Shown one piece after another: positions 20,296 through 29,919 of a stretch of 31,806 bases of DNA (position 1 is the first letter of the stretch; the number at the start of each line of letters is the position of its first letter). Below the pieces are notes generated by a model, which was not told the origin of the DNA, made no database searches, and was given only the letters and a program-made list of their open reading frames with translations. The stretch comes from a virus, in IMG/VR virus record IMGVR_UViG_3300028829_001131, positions 1-31,806 of that record; one strand, written 5' to 3'. The position numbers and the translations under genes were made by a program.

Positions 20296-22908
20296 ATGGC
20301 ATTAGAAAAAGAAAAAAAAATTATATCTTATCAAGATAAGATTGGGGTTAACAGTGGCTCTGGATTTGGTAGCCTTGCTGAAGCTTCTAATAGAGAAGCA
20401 AATAATTTTGATGTTATAGGCAATGCTTTGTCTAGCAAGTTATTAAATGTTGGGCAACAAATTGGCAAAAAAACAGGAACAACTGCCGCACAAACTTATA
20501 ATATGAAACGTGGCACAAGAACTGTAACAGATGCAAACGGCATTGAAACAGAAATTGATATAGTTGAACCTATTACCGCTCCAAAAGGATTAAGAACGGC
20601 TAGTCAAATAGAAGCTTTTGATACAATAATGGTTAAGAGATATACAAAAGAAGTTTTTAGCACATTAGAATTAGAAGCAAAAAAAATATATAGCGATGTT
20701 AAAAGAAACAATGGTACAGCACAAGACTTTGAATCATTAGCTGTTCCTATGTTTAATGCTATTAATGAGAATGTTCCTACTAATATTCAACAAGCAGTAA
20801 CAGATTACTCTGACAATCTTTTAATGTCATTTGGTGCAGATATTGATGAAATACATAAAAACAAACAATACGATGCAGACTTAGCAAGCTACGTAGCTGA
20901 GTTAACAAACAGTGGAAATATAGAATTAAATAAAATTGCAGACGGAGCATATGATGACCAGTCTCTAAACAATGTTATAGAAGATTATAATTTAGGTATA
21001 CAGTCTGGTTTTATACAAGAAGCTGACTTAACAGCATTTAAAGCAACAATAAAAAAAGAAAAATATTACCATCATCTAACATCAAGCATTAAACCTACAG
21101 TAGAAAATTTACAAACTTTACAAATACTTCTTGAAGAAAGTAGCATTAATACAGCAACATTTGATTTAAAAAATGGGAAACAGGGATCTATAAATAAAGA
21201 AGATTTTTACAAATCAGGGATAGATCAAACATTTTTAGATAACAAAAATATAAGAATATCTAAGTTAACTAGCGACATAAATAGTTTAGAGGCGTCTAAA
21301 AATATTAAAGATCTTGTTAAGAGTGGTAGTAAAAATGATTTAAGTCAACTTTCTGATTCACAAAAAAAGATAGCATTAAATCATTATCTTGATATTTATC
21401 CAAATGCTGATAATGCAACGATAAAGAACTATATGTTGCACAACTTAGAAATGTTACCAGACGATGTTAAGATAAATTTTAACTTAGTAGGAAAAAGTTT
21501 TGATGCTTATAACAACCTTTTAAATTCAGGTTTTTCTGAGTATTTAAAAGATACTTACGTTATCAATCAAAATGGCGATGTTACAGAAAATCCTATAATT
21601 TACAAATTAGGGCTTAAAGATAGTGCAATAAATGAATATTTATTATTAGAAAGAACAAGAGAGTTTGGTAACATAACTCCAGATGACGCTTGGAAATTAG
21701 TTCAAGCAGGTAAAAAAAATCCAAACGCAATAAAAGATATTGGTCTTGATGAACCATGGTTGCGTAATAATATTGCTTCTGAAGTAAACAAATTAGGGGG
21801 AAAAATTGGTTTTTTTAATGATGACACAGTAAGTGGTTTTGGATTAAAAAACGAGATCTATGAAATTATTAGTTTACAAATAGCAAACATGGAATTTGGA
21901 GATGACCCAGATCATGCAAAAGACCTTATAAGAAATAAAATAAAATTTTATGCACAAAATGGAGGAGGTACTGGGCTATATGGTTCTGACGATTATACAG
22001 TTGAGTCGTTTACTTTAAATGCAAATAAGGCAATAGTCCTACACCCTATTACACAATCTTATGGAATAACTAAATATAAAATTGTTGCTGACGATGTACC
22101 ACGAACTTCAAGTTTAATGACTATTTTGCCTGATAATATTCAAAACCAAAACAGAAAAATTACAGAAGTAACTAATAATGTAGATTATCTAATTCCGATT
22201 ATTGATACAAAAGTAAGAACTTCTCAAGAATTTACAACTGGAGATTTGTCTATATACAAAGATAGCCAACTAAAAGTTGGGAAAAATATAAAGGTACATA
22301 CAATTAGTACCGCAGGAGCAAAAAATCCAATTTATCAAATATCTTATGTTACTAACGAAGGGGAAGTAATCCCTTTACATTCCGAAAATGGCAATCTTCT
22401 AACGCTTGCACCTAAATCTCCAGATGAAGTTGGAGCTGTAAATGGTATGTCTCCATTTAAAGTGGCGCAATACGAGCAAGACAAAATAAGAAAAGCTTTT
22501 GTAGAGTCAGGGTACGACCCGAACTTCAAAGCAAACAATTTAAAGGAAAAAATAAAATTAAAAACTGATGCTGGAATAGCAAATCGACAAGCTTATGAAA
22601 CAACTATTATGGAAATAGCAAAAAAACATAAAAATAAAGAAGATCTAACATACGCTGAAATGACTATGTATACAAAATATCTTATGAATAACCATTATTT
22701 AGAAGGCAATGTAACACGAGGGGAAAAGATTTTAAAATTTCTAGGTATGATAAAAAATTCAACAAAAGGATTTTGGCAAAATTTAGGACCAGAATCTAAT
22801 GGAGTGTTAAAACTTGATGACGATTTTACAGAGATAGATTTAAAAAGATACCTTGAAAGCGGAGGTATTGCTTTACCTGATTATGCTAAAATAAACGAGG
22901 AAGACTAA
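20296..22908 (+). CDS. Large internal virion protein, gp15-like
   Basis: An 870-residue, mostly helical and polar protein without a signal peptide. The N-terminal GSGFGSLAEASNREANNF segment is typical of internal core proteins of marine podoviruses. No catalytic motif is obvious. Place after the gp14-like gene and before the 1274-residue protein matches T7 order (14-15-16), so it is probably ejected and forms the periplasmic part of the DNA conduit. It ends two bases before the next ATG. Confidence 0.75.
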   Translation: MALEKEKKIISYQDKIGVNSGSGFGSLAEASNREANNFDVIGNALSSKLLNVGQQIGKKTGTTAAQTYNMKRGTRTVTDANGIETEIDIVEPITAPKGLRTASQIEAFDTIMVKRYTKEVFSTLELEAKKIYSDVKRNNGTAQDFESLAVPMFNAINENVPTNIQQAVTDYSDNLLMSFGADIDEIHKNKQYDADLASYVAELTNSGNIELNKIADGAYDDQSLNNVIEDYNLGIQSGFIQEADLTAFKATIKKEKYYHHLTSSIKPTVENLQTLQILLEESSINTATFDLKNGKQGSINKEDFYKSGIDQTFLDNKNIRISKLTSDINSLEASKNIKDLVKSGSKNDLSQLSDSQKKIALNHYLDIYPNADNATIKNYMLHNLEMLPDDVKINFNLVGKSFDAYNNLLNSGFSEYLKDTYVINQNGDVTENPIIYKLGLKDSAINEYLLLERTREFGNITPDDAWKLVQAGKKNPNAIKDIGLDEPWLRNNIASEVNKLGGKIGFFNDDTVSGFGLKNEIYEIISLQIANMEFGDDPDHAKDLIRNKIKFYAQNGGGTGLYGSDDYTVESFTLNANKAIVLHPITQSYGITKYKIVADDVPRTSSLMTILPDNIQNQNRKITEVTNNVDYLIPIIDTKVRTSQEFTTGDLSIYKDSQLKVGKNIKVHTISTAGAKNPIYQISYVTNEGEVIPLHSENGNLLTLAPKSPDEVGAVNGMSPFKVAQYEQDKIRKAFVESGYDPNFKANNLKEKIKLKTDAGIANRQAYETTIMEIAKKHKNKEDLTYAEMTMYTKYLMNNHYLEGNVTRGEKILKFLGMIKNSTKGFWQNLGPESNGVLKLDDDFTEIDLKRYLESGGIALPDYAKINEED

Positions 22909-25900
22909 ATGGCTATAGATAATAGATTAAATGATATAATGCCTTCAAATACTTTAGGTGTTCCATTAGACTCAGATCGCACACCTATTGTAAGATCAAG
23001 TAGTATACCATATTCTCCTACTTTTTCTTCAGATGTGGCTGATTCTTTTAGGCAAACTCTTCTTGGGCAAGCAATAGCAGGTAACGAAGCTGGAAGAAAT
23101 TTTAATAATAAAGATTTTGATCCAGCGTTTCTAAATCCTAGTGATGAATTAATTGAAGGCTATGAAGATTTTAGAGAATATTTATCTGGCAGTTATAACG
23201 CAGCACATTTTTATTCAAAGAAAGAATTTTTAGATAAAAATATTAAAGCTAGACAAAGGCTTGCTGCTTCTCATAGAATCTTTTTACCACAATTAGTTGC
23301 AGAATTAGGCAATCCTATTAACTACATTCCTATCCCTTTGTTTAGAGGCGTAGGTTTATTGCCAAGAGTTTTAAAAGGTGGTTTAGTAGCAGGTGCAACT
23401 GTAGGAGCTTTTGAGCCACCTAGAAGACAACTAGACCCTACCTCAACAAATGCAGAAAGTTTTATGTATGTTGGGAGTTCTTTTTTGCTAGGAGGAATTT
23501 TTACAGGAGCTTTAGGTGGAGGTGCTACACCTTTAGGTAAAAAAATTTATTCGGGTACTTTTAAAAAAAAAGGAGGACTTAATAAAATACAAGACGATCT
23601 TGATAAAGCTCCTAGCATAACTGAAGGTAGAAAAGATTTTGAAGGAAGTTATATATACAGAGGTCAAGATGACGCTGAAGTTAATATAGTTTATATGACA
23701 AAAGCTCAAATAAAAAAAAGAAAAAAAACTATTGATATTGAATTTGAAGAAGGGAAACCCCCAACCTTGTACATTAATGAGGCACAAGCTAGAGCAGATT
23801 TTCATACTAAAGCTTACAACAAAATAATAGAAGGGGTCGAAGCTTTCCCTGAAAACTCTTTTAAAGATTCTGATGAATATTTAACTTTTCTTATTAAAGA
23901 AGCAATTTTAACTAAAATTTTTAAAGTCGGCAGATTAACAGACGAAGTTACTGAAGTAGCAAAAAATGAAGCTGCGGAAGAACTAATAGACCAAACTTTT
24001 AACAGTAAACAACAACTTGAGTTAAAAAACAAAATTAGATTACAAGCGTTAGAAGAGTTAAATGCACAAGCTACAGCAGATTACACTTCAGAAAATAATT
24101 TTCTTACAAGGCAGTTTGAAAAGTTTACAAATTTAGGTTTTGTAGCAAACTCAGACGTTTCTCCAAAAGTAAAATTAAGTTTATTAAGACTTAGTGGTGA
24201 CTATGGCGTTCAAAGCAGAGCTGCAAAAGAAGGAATAGCTGTCCCTAACTCAGCTTGGTTGCAAAGTGCAACAATTTGGAATCCTGTGTATTCTAGAAAT
24301 TACTTGCAAAGAATGAATATTTTTACAAAGTACAGAACTGACGCAACAAAAGAACCAAAAAATGTTTTAGATATTGCTGTGCAAGCAAATGTAATACGAG
24401 GCATGGACGCTGTTAGAAAAGGAGTTTCTAAACTTACTGGACAAGAAGTTAAAAATGATAAAATGACATTTGTAGAATTTAAAGAATATATATTTGAAGC
24501 TATTACTAATCCTGACCATGTAGAAGTTGACCCTGTTTTACGAGCAGCAATGGACAACGAAATAGAATATTATAGAACTTTTGGAAAAGCTTTAGAAGAA
24601 AACGGAATGTTTCAAAGCGTAAAAACTGTAGAAGTGCAACTTAAAAGCTCTCAAGCTAGGTTAAACAGATACAAAGAAATAAAAGCCAAAAGTAAATTTA
24701 ACCCAAGCCAAAAAATAAGATCTGAAAATGTTATAGCAAAAGAAATGGCTAATGTTAAAGCATTCAAAGATCTTATAAAAAAACTTAAACAAAACGAATC
24801 TAAAGATATTATGGCAAATTTAGAGTTTCAAAAGTTTACACAAGATATTAATTACCTACCAAGAATGTATGACCATGATGCGATGATGGCAAACAAAGAT
24901 GAGTTTATACGAATATCTCAAGACTGGATTAAACAAAACCCTTTTTACAGAGACCAAACAGATGAATACAATTTAAAAATAGCAACTGATATTTATAATA
25001 AAATTATGGATCTAGATATATTAGACCCTGAAGGGTTGGCTGGATTTGCTAAAGATATGTCTGGGAAAATTAGCTCTGGAAACAAACCTTTAATGTCAAG
25101 AACTTTTAATATTCCAACTGTTCTTATTTCTAAATTTGTAATTAAAGACGTAGAATATTTAGCAAAAACATATCACTCAAGAGTACCTAGAGCTTTAGAA
25201 ATGAAAAAAATATACGGAGACCATCATTTACAAGGAGAACTGCAAGATATAGAGTTTGATTTAATTATAAATAATCTTAAAACAGACAAAGATAATCTTC
25301 TTGTAGACAAAATATTAAATGCTATTGAAGATGAAAAAGACAAAATGTTAGGAGCGTTATCATTTCAAGACCCTTCTAGTATAAACAAAAGAACTGCTAA
25401 TTTTTTAGTAAACGCCGCTTCCTTAGCTTTTATGGGTAAGGTTTTATTTTCTGCTGTTGTTGATGCCGCAAGACCTATTATGGTTCATGGATTTAGTAGA
25501 ACTTACAAAGATGGATTAAAACAATGGGCAACAAATATAGAAGGATATGGTAAAGCAGCTAAAAATGTAAAAAATTCTATGGGAGTAGCTTCTGAAGTAG
25601 TACAAGGCGGAGCAATGAAAAGAGTAATAAGCGATGATGGAGTATTAGGAGGTGCGTCTGGTTGGTTAGGAAATAAAGCTGATAAAATTATAAACGCTTT
25701 TAATAATGTGCAAGGTATGTGGTATATGGCTAATGGTCTTACTCCTTGGACACAAATGATGAAAGAATTTACAGGAGTTCTTTCTGTTCATAGATTGTTA
25801 GAAGATTGTTTAAAGGTTTCAAAAGGCACTATAACCGAAAAGGATATGTTAAGATTACTTAGCTATGGCATAGATGAAAAAACAGCACGCTTAATTGCAA

Positions 25901-26733
25901 GTATGCCACACGAAAACTATAGAGGTTTGCTTACAGCAAACGTACTTGAATGGGGATCTATTCGTGGTGGCGATACAGCAAGAAGACAATTTAGAAACGC
26001 TATATTCGCAGATGTAGAAAGAACAATTATTACACCAAGCGTAGCAGATAAACCTAATTTAATGAGTGGTGTAATAAGATTTAGCGATGAAGATACGGCT
26101 AAACTTTTAGATAATAAATTTGGTAAATTTATGGGTTTCCAAAGAACAGCAAGAGGAGGCAAGATTAGCAATGCGTTTGTAGCTTTACCTTTTCAATTTA
26201 TGTCTTGGGGAGTTGCTGCACAAAGGAAACTTGTCCAAAGTGGCATGACAGGAAGAGAACAAAATTTAATGGGGGGCTTGCTTGCTATGCTTTCATTAGG
26301 TTTTGTTAGTGACTATATGAAAAATCCAGAATATTTTAAACGTAAATCTTTTGAAGAAAAATTAATGAGGGCAGTTGAAATATCAGGAATTTTAGCTATG
26401 ACTGGAGAATTTGAAAAAGTGATTTCTACTTTTTCAAATACAGTGCTAAAGAAAAATATATCATTAAGAGGTGCTGTTGGTTTAGACGCAAGATATCAAG
26501 ATGACTTGTATGATTTCGTTGGTCTTGCTGGAGCTGGACCAAGTCTGTTCATGGACGCAGCGGTAGACTTTGCTAACGCAAGTACTGCAAAAGAAGCATC
26601 AAAAGAACTAAGAGGGGTAGTACCTGCACAAGGTTTATTTTATATGAATTGGTTATTTGATTTATTAGAATCAGGCACAAGCAAAGTTTTGAGTCCTTTT
26701 TATAATTCCGATATTGTCAACCAAACAAATTAA
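22909..26733 (+). CDS. Largest internal virion protein, gp16-like
   Basis: A 1274-residue protein, the longest in the genome. Hydrophobic Gly/Ala segments occur at about residues 150-210 (VLKGGLVAGATVGAF; FLLGGIFTGALGGG) and near 835-860, consistent with insertion in the inner membrane on ejection. Long helical charged stretches lie between. I cannot see the Glu-containing transglycosylase active-site pattern of T7 gp16 with confidence. It should complete the ejection conduit. A wall-degrading domain here would matter because no separate endolysin is visible. Confidence 0.75.
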   Translation: MAIDNRLNDIMPSNTLGVPLDSDRTPIVRSSSIPYSPTFSSDVADSFRQTLLGQAIAGNEAGRNFNNKDFDPAFLNPSDELIEGYEDFREYLSGSYNAAHFYSKKEFLDKNIKARQRLAASHRIFLPQLVAELGNPINYIPIPLFRGVGLLPRVLKGGLVAGATVGAFEPPRRQLDPTSTNAESFMYVGSSFLLGGIFTGALGGGATPLGKKIYSGTFKKKGGLNKIQDDLDKAPSITEGRKDFEGSYIYRGQDDAEVNIVYMTKAQIKKRKKTIDIEFEEGKPPTLYINEAQARADFHTKAYNKIIEGVEAFPENSFKDSDEYLTFLIKEAILTKIFKVGRLTDEVTEVAKNEAAEELIDQTFNSKQQLELKNKIRLQALEELNAQATADYTSENNFLTRQFEKFTNLGFVANSDVSPKVKLSLLRLSGDYGVQSRAAKEGIAVPNSAWLQSATIWNPVYSRNYLQRMNIFTKYRTDATKEPKNVLDIAVQANVIRGMDAVRKGVSKLTGQEVKNDKMTFVEFKEYIFEAITNPDHVEVDPVLRAAMDNEIEYYRTFGKALEENGMFQSVKTVEVQLKSSQARLNRYKEIKAKSKFNPSQKIRSENVIAKEMANVKAFKDLIKKLKQNESKDIMANLEFQKFTQDINYLPRMYDHDAMMANKDEFIRISQDWIKQNPFYRDQTDEYNLKIATDIYNKIMDLDILDPEGLAGFAKDMSGKISSGNKPLMSRTFNIPTVLISKFVIKDVEYLAKTYHSRVPRALEMKKIYGDHHLQGELQDIEFDLIINNLKTDKDNLLVDKILNAIEDEKDKMLGALSFQDPSSINKRTANFLVNAASLAFMGKVLFSAVVDAARPIMVHGFSRTYKDGLKQWATNIEGYGKAAKNVKNSMGVASEVVQGGAMKRVISDDGVLGGASGWLGNKADKIINAFNNVQGMWYMANGLTPWTQMMKEFTGVLSVHRLLEDCLKVSKGTITEKDMLRLLSYGIDEKTARLIASMPHENYRGLLTANVLEWGSIRGGDTARRQFRNAIFADVERTIITPSVADKPNLMSGVIRFSDEDTAKLLDNKFGKFMGFQRTARGGKISNAFVALPFQFMSWGVAAQRKLVQSGMTGREQNLMGGLLAMLSLGFVSDYMKNPEYFKRKSFEEKLMRAVEISGILAMTGEFEKVISTFSNTVLKKNISLRGAVGLDARYQDDLYDFVGLAGAGPSLFMDAAVDFANASTAKEASKELRGVVPAQGLFYMNWLFDLLESGTSKVLSPFYNSDIVNQTN

Positions 26734-26764
26734 GAGTATATATAGTTAAACAAAGGAAAAGAAT

Positions 26765-28900
26765 ATGGCTATAACAAATGCGTTAAATTTACCAAGAAAT
26801 TCTTATACTGCTACTAGTAGTCAAACTGCTTTTGCTGTAGGTTTTGAATTTTATCAGGTATCTGACATAAAGGTTTATAAAAATGGAAGCTTGATGACGT
26901 ACAATGCTGCACCATCTACTAACGCAACCTATAGCATTACTGGTACAGCAAGTTCTTCTGATAGTGCGTATGAATTTGGTGGCGGAGGATCTATTACTTT
27001 TGGTTCAGGGCTAACTTCTGGAGATATTGTTGTTATAGTAAGAGATATTGCTGTTGAAAGAACAGTAGACTTTAACCCATCAAGTGCTTTTGATATTACC
27101 ACATTAAATACACAGTTAGATACTATCATTGGAATGATAGCAGACAGAGAGAAACAAGGTGACAGGTCTGTAAAATTATTAGATGCAGATACTATATCAG
27201 CTACAGTTACTTTACCATTAAAAGCAACAAGAGCTTCTAAAATTTTATCTTTTGATGCAGATGGTAACACAGAAACAACGCTATCAACATCTAGCTTGTC
27301 TACGTTAACTAGTCTTTCTACAGAATTAACTGCTCTTGCTAATGTTTCTACAGAAATAGGTAGACTAGGAACTACTGCCGCAGTTGCAGATATGGCAATA
27401 TTAGGTACGTCTGCAATAGTTGCAGACATGGCAATATTAGGTACTGATGCTGTAGTTGCAGACATGGCTATATTAGCTACTAGTGCAATAGTTACAGATA
27501 TGTCAATTTTAGGTACTGCTGATGTTGTAGCCGATATGAATGTGCTTGCTACTGCTGATGTAGTATCAGATATGAATACACTAGGAACTGCTGATGTAGT
27601 ATCAGATATGAATACACTAGCCTCTAGTACAGTGGTAACTAACATAGCAACTGTTGCTGCTAATGTTGCAGGAGTTAATAGTTTTGCTGAACGCTATAGA
27701 GTGACAGGAGGCGACCCTGGTTCTGATAACGATGCAGGAGATTTAAACTACAACACAAGTTCTAATGCTTTAAAATATTGGGACGGCTCTGCATGGAACA
27801 CTATTGCTTCATCATATTCAATCGACACAGCTACAGATACTAACCTAACTTCACCAGCAGATGGTGCTATGTTGTTATATGACACTGGTACAAGCAAGTG
27901 GATAGATAATGTAATGTCTGGTGATGCGACAATGGCAGACACTGGTGCTATTACTATTGGTAATGATAAAATAGATAGCCAACATTATGTTGCAGCTAGT
28001 ATAGACAATGAACATTTAGCAGATAATGCAGTAGGTACAGATGAAATTGCTGATGATGCTGTAACCTATGCCAAGATGCAAAACGTATCAGCAAGCGATA
28101 GAATACTAGGTAGAGATTCTGCTAGTGCAGGAGTAATAGAAGAAATTACACCAGCTAACCTAAGAACTATGATTAATGTAGCTGATGGAAGTAATGCTTA
28201 TGTTCACCCGAATCACACTGGAGAAGTAACTAGTACAGCAGATGGTGCTACAGTAATAGCAGACAATGTAGTAGACGAGAGTAATCTTAAAGTATCTAAT
28301 TCCCCAGTTAATGGATATATGCTTACAGCACAATCTGGTAACACTGGTGGATTAACGTGGGCAGAAGCAGGTGGTGGAGCTACAACATTAATATCTACAG
28401 TAACAACTTCATCTAATGGTGGAACTATTGAAATAGCCACATCAGGGTACAATTCATATATTTTAGATATAGGAAATTGGAGGCATACTGGTGGTGGAAC
28501 TGAGAAACTACATTGTACACTAAAAAGAAGTGGTGAAAGTTCTTATGATACTAGCTATGGTTACGGAGTGATAAACTTACAGACGGCTGCAGTGCTAATC
28601 GACACGACTGGAGCATCGAACATAGTTTTAAATGGAGGTATCCGAAAAGGCGATTCTGGAAGTACGAGGCTATTTTTAAACAACTTTGGAACAGATGCAC
28701 TTATATCAAGTGTGTTTGGACAGACTGTTCAAAGTACAAATGGTCATGCGTCATCTTTTACAGATACTGTCCAAGTATTTTCGGCAGGTGGAGCGATTGA
28801 TGATGCTGATTCTGGTGACGTAATTACACATATATTACTTGGTCTAACAGGTGATGAATTTCCTGCAGGTATTGTTTACAGGCTTTACGGAATAACATGA
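26765..28900 (+). CDS. Tail fibre / receptor-binding protein
   Basis: A 711-residue fibre. Residues 1-130 resemble the N-terminal virion-attachment domain of T7 gp17 (LPRNSYTATSSQTAFAVGF; VVIVRDIAVERTVDF). Residues about 207-290 are seven imperfect 12-residue repeats of the VADMAILGTSAI type, probably a triple-stranded shaft. Then comes LNYNTSSNALKYWDGSAW, typical of fibre shafts, followed by further repeats. The last 170 residues form a beta-rich, Gly/Ser-rich head likely to bind the receptor. AAGGAAAAG precedes the start. Confidence 0.88.
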   Translation: MAITNALNLPRNSYTATSSQTAFAVGFEFYQVSDIKVYKNGSLMTYNAAPSTNATYSITGTASSSDSAYEFGGGGSITFGSGLTSGDIVVIVRDIAVERTVDFNPSSAFDITTLNTQLDTIIGMIADREKQGDRSVKLLDADTISATVTLPLKATRASKILSFDADGNTETTLSTSSLSTLTSLSTELTALANVSTEIGRLGTTAAVADMAILGTSAIVADMAILGTDAVVADMAILATSAIVTDMSILGTADVVADMNVLATADVVSDMNTLGTADVVSDMNTLASSTVVTNIATVAANVAGVNSFAERYRVTGGDPGSDNDAGDLNYNTSSNALKYWDGSAWNTIASSYSIDTATDTNLTSPADGAMLLYDTGTSKWIDNVMSGDATMADTGAITIGNDKIDSQHYVAASIDNEHLADNAVGTDEIADDAVTYAKMQNVSASDRILGRDSASAGVIEEITPANLRTMINVADGSNAYVHPNHTGEVTSTADGATVIADNVVDESNLKVSNSPVNGYMLTAQSGNTGGLTWAEAGGGATTLISTVTTSSNGGTIEIATSGYNSYILDIGNWRHTGGGTEKLHCTLKRSGESSYDTSYGYGVINLQTAAVLIDTTGASNIVLNGGIRKGDSGSTRLFLNNFGTDALISSVFGQTVQSTNGHASSFTDTVQVFSAGGAIDDADSGDVITHILLGLTGDEFPAGIVYRLYGIT
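27383..27634 (+). repeat. Seven tandem 36-bp repeats in the tail fibre gene
   Basis: Seven imperfect units of 36 bases encode (V/A)xDMxxLxTxxV. The last units are nearly identical: GTATCAGATATGAATACACT occurs twice, 36 bases apart. Units near the start have drifted more. This suggests recent tandem duplication at the right-hand end and room for shaft-length variation by slippage. Confidence 0.85.
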
Positions 28901-28913
28901 GAAAGGACATAAG

Positions 28914-29204
28914 ATGACAAAAACAATCGTTGACGGAATTGCCAGAGATATGACTTCTGAAGAACAAGCAGTCTTTGATTCCTATCAATTAACAGATGCA
29001 GAGTTTGCAGCAAAAGAATTAGACTTACTAAGAGTTGAAAGAAATAGATTACTTGCAGAAACAGATTATGTTGTTGCAATGCACACTGAATTAGGCACGT
29101 CCATACCATCTAATATGGCAACATATAGACAGGCATTAAGAGATATTACTGACAGTGGTGCTACTAGTTTACAAGACGTGACTTTCCCAACCAAACCACA
29201 ATAA
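28914..29204 (+). CDS. Tail fibre assembly chaperone-like protein
   Basis: A 96-residue protein. RVERNRLLAETDYVV and MATYRQALRDIT are the two parts of the motif found in phage tail assembly chaperones (RNxLLxxTDW ... YRQALRDI). It usually helps fold or attach the fibre encoded just upstream, as here. AAAGGACATAAG precedes the ATG, 13 bases after the fibre stop. Confidence 0.8.
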   Translation: MTKTIVDGIARDMTSEEQAVFDSYQLTDAEFAAKELDLLRVERNRLLAETDYVVAMHTELGTSIPSNMATYRQALRDITDSGATSLQDVTFPTKPQ

Positions 29205-29217
29205 TATAAGGACCCCA

Positions 29218-29346
29218 ATGAAGAACAACGATATGATTAACGTAACAGAACACCACGAGAATATAGGAACAGCATGGAACTGGGACTTAATGAATTGGTC
29301 GCCTGTACAATACTACTGGCTAAATCGTGTCTACAGAAAAAAATAA
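29218..29346 (+). CDS. Small Trp/Asn-rich protein, 42 residues
   Basis: A frame starting MKNNDMINVTEHHENIGTAW, then NWDLMNWSPVQYYWLNRV and a basic end. AAGGA lies 7-8 bases before the ATG. Five aromatic residues in the last 15 suggest a membrane-interface or protein-binding peptide. It overlaps the GTG start of the next gene by 20 bases in another frame. Function is unknown. Confidence 0.6.
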   Translation: MKNNDMINVTEHHENIGTAWNWDLMNWSPVQYYWLNRVYRKK

Positions 29347-29542
29347 TACAGAGGCTTGTTTGATTTTAATACAAGCTAAGTTAGACCATATACACAAAGA
29401 CGTGGAACAGAATAGCACAGACATAAGTTCTCTTAAAGAACAAGTTGCTATGGGTAAGGGTGGGATAAAAGCTGTATTCGTTTTTGGTGGACTTGTTGCC
29501 ATAATATTAACTAGCTTTAGATTATTTAAGGAGATGTTTTAA
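29327..29542 (+). CDS. Holin-like protein with one membrane span
   Basis: A 71-residue protein with a GTG start. The first 40 residues form a polar coiled coil (LIQAKLDHIHKDVEQNSTDISSLKEQ). Residues about 49-65 are hydrophobic (AVFVFGGLVAIILTSFRLF), then a short charged end. This layout is like XhlA-type holin/haemolysin proteins. It may act with the next gene in lysis. The start overlaps the upstream gene with no strong ribosome site, so its translation may depend on coupling. Confidence 0.72.
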   Translation: MSTEKNNTEACLILIQAKLDHIHKDVEQNSTDISSLKEQVAMGKGGIKAVFVFGGLVAIILTSFRLFKEMF

Positions 29543-29919
29543 TGTTACTTGGATTATTACCGTCACTGTTTAAGACAGGTGCAGCAGTCTATGGCAATCA
29601 TCAGGCTAGTAAAGTAGCTATGTCGCAGGCAAAACTCTTACACTCACAGAAGATGGCTAGTGGTGAGATTGATTATCAAGGTATGGTAATGAACAATCAG
29701 AACCAAGGGTGGAAAGACGAGTTTGTGCTGGTACTTGTTTCATCTCCAATTATGGTTTTGATATATTCTATCTTTACAGATGACCCAGAAATAAGAGCAA
29801 AGCTAGATATGTTTTTTGAATATTTTTCAAGCATGCCACTCTGGTATCAAGGTTTGTTCATTGGGGTCGTTGGTAGTATCTATGGACTGAAGGGAATGGA
29901 CCTATTAAAGAGAAAATAA
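29542..29919 (+). CDS. Holin-like protein, 3-span family
   Basis: A 125-residue protein. An amphipathic or hydrophobic N terminus (LLGLLPSLFKTGAAVYG) is followed by a polar part, then two good membrane segments, DEFVLVLVSSPIMVLIYSIF (about 58-78) and LWYQGLFIGVVGSIYGLKG (about 98-117). WKDEF before the first span is common in the phage three-span holin family. It would make the inner-membrane lesion that ends infection. It starts at the stop of the preceding holin-like gene (TAATG), and the next gene begins within its end. Confidence 0.8.
   Translation: MLLGLLPSLFKTGAAVYGNHQASKVAMSQAKLLHSQKMASGEIDYQGMVMNNQNQGWKDEFVLVLVSSPIMVLIYSIFTDDPEIRAKLDMFFEYFSSMPLWYQGLFIGVVGSIYGLKGMDLLKRK

Noticed and set aside
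22909-26733. A definite transglycosylase domain in the largest internal protein
   Set aside because: Expected by analogy with T7 gp16, but I could not see a convincing active-site pattern, so it is not claimed.
27383-27634. CRISPR array
   Set aside because: The 36-base units are directly adjacent with no spacers and are in-frame protein repeats.
26929-27645. A 238-codon open frame on the minus strand inside the tail fibre gene
   Set aside because: It is the antisense reading of the fibre N terminus and its 36-bp repeats. Its Val/Ser/Ala repeats only mirror the sense codons, and it has no context as a gene.
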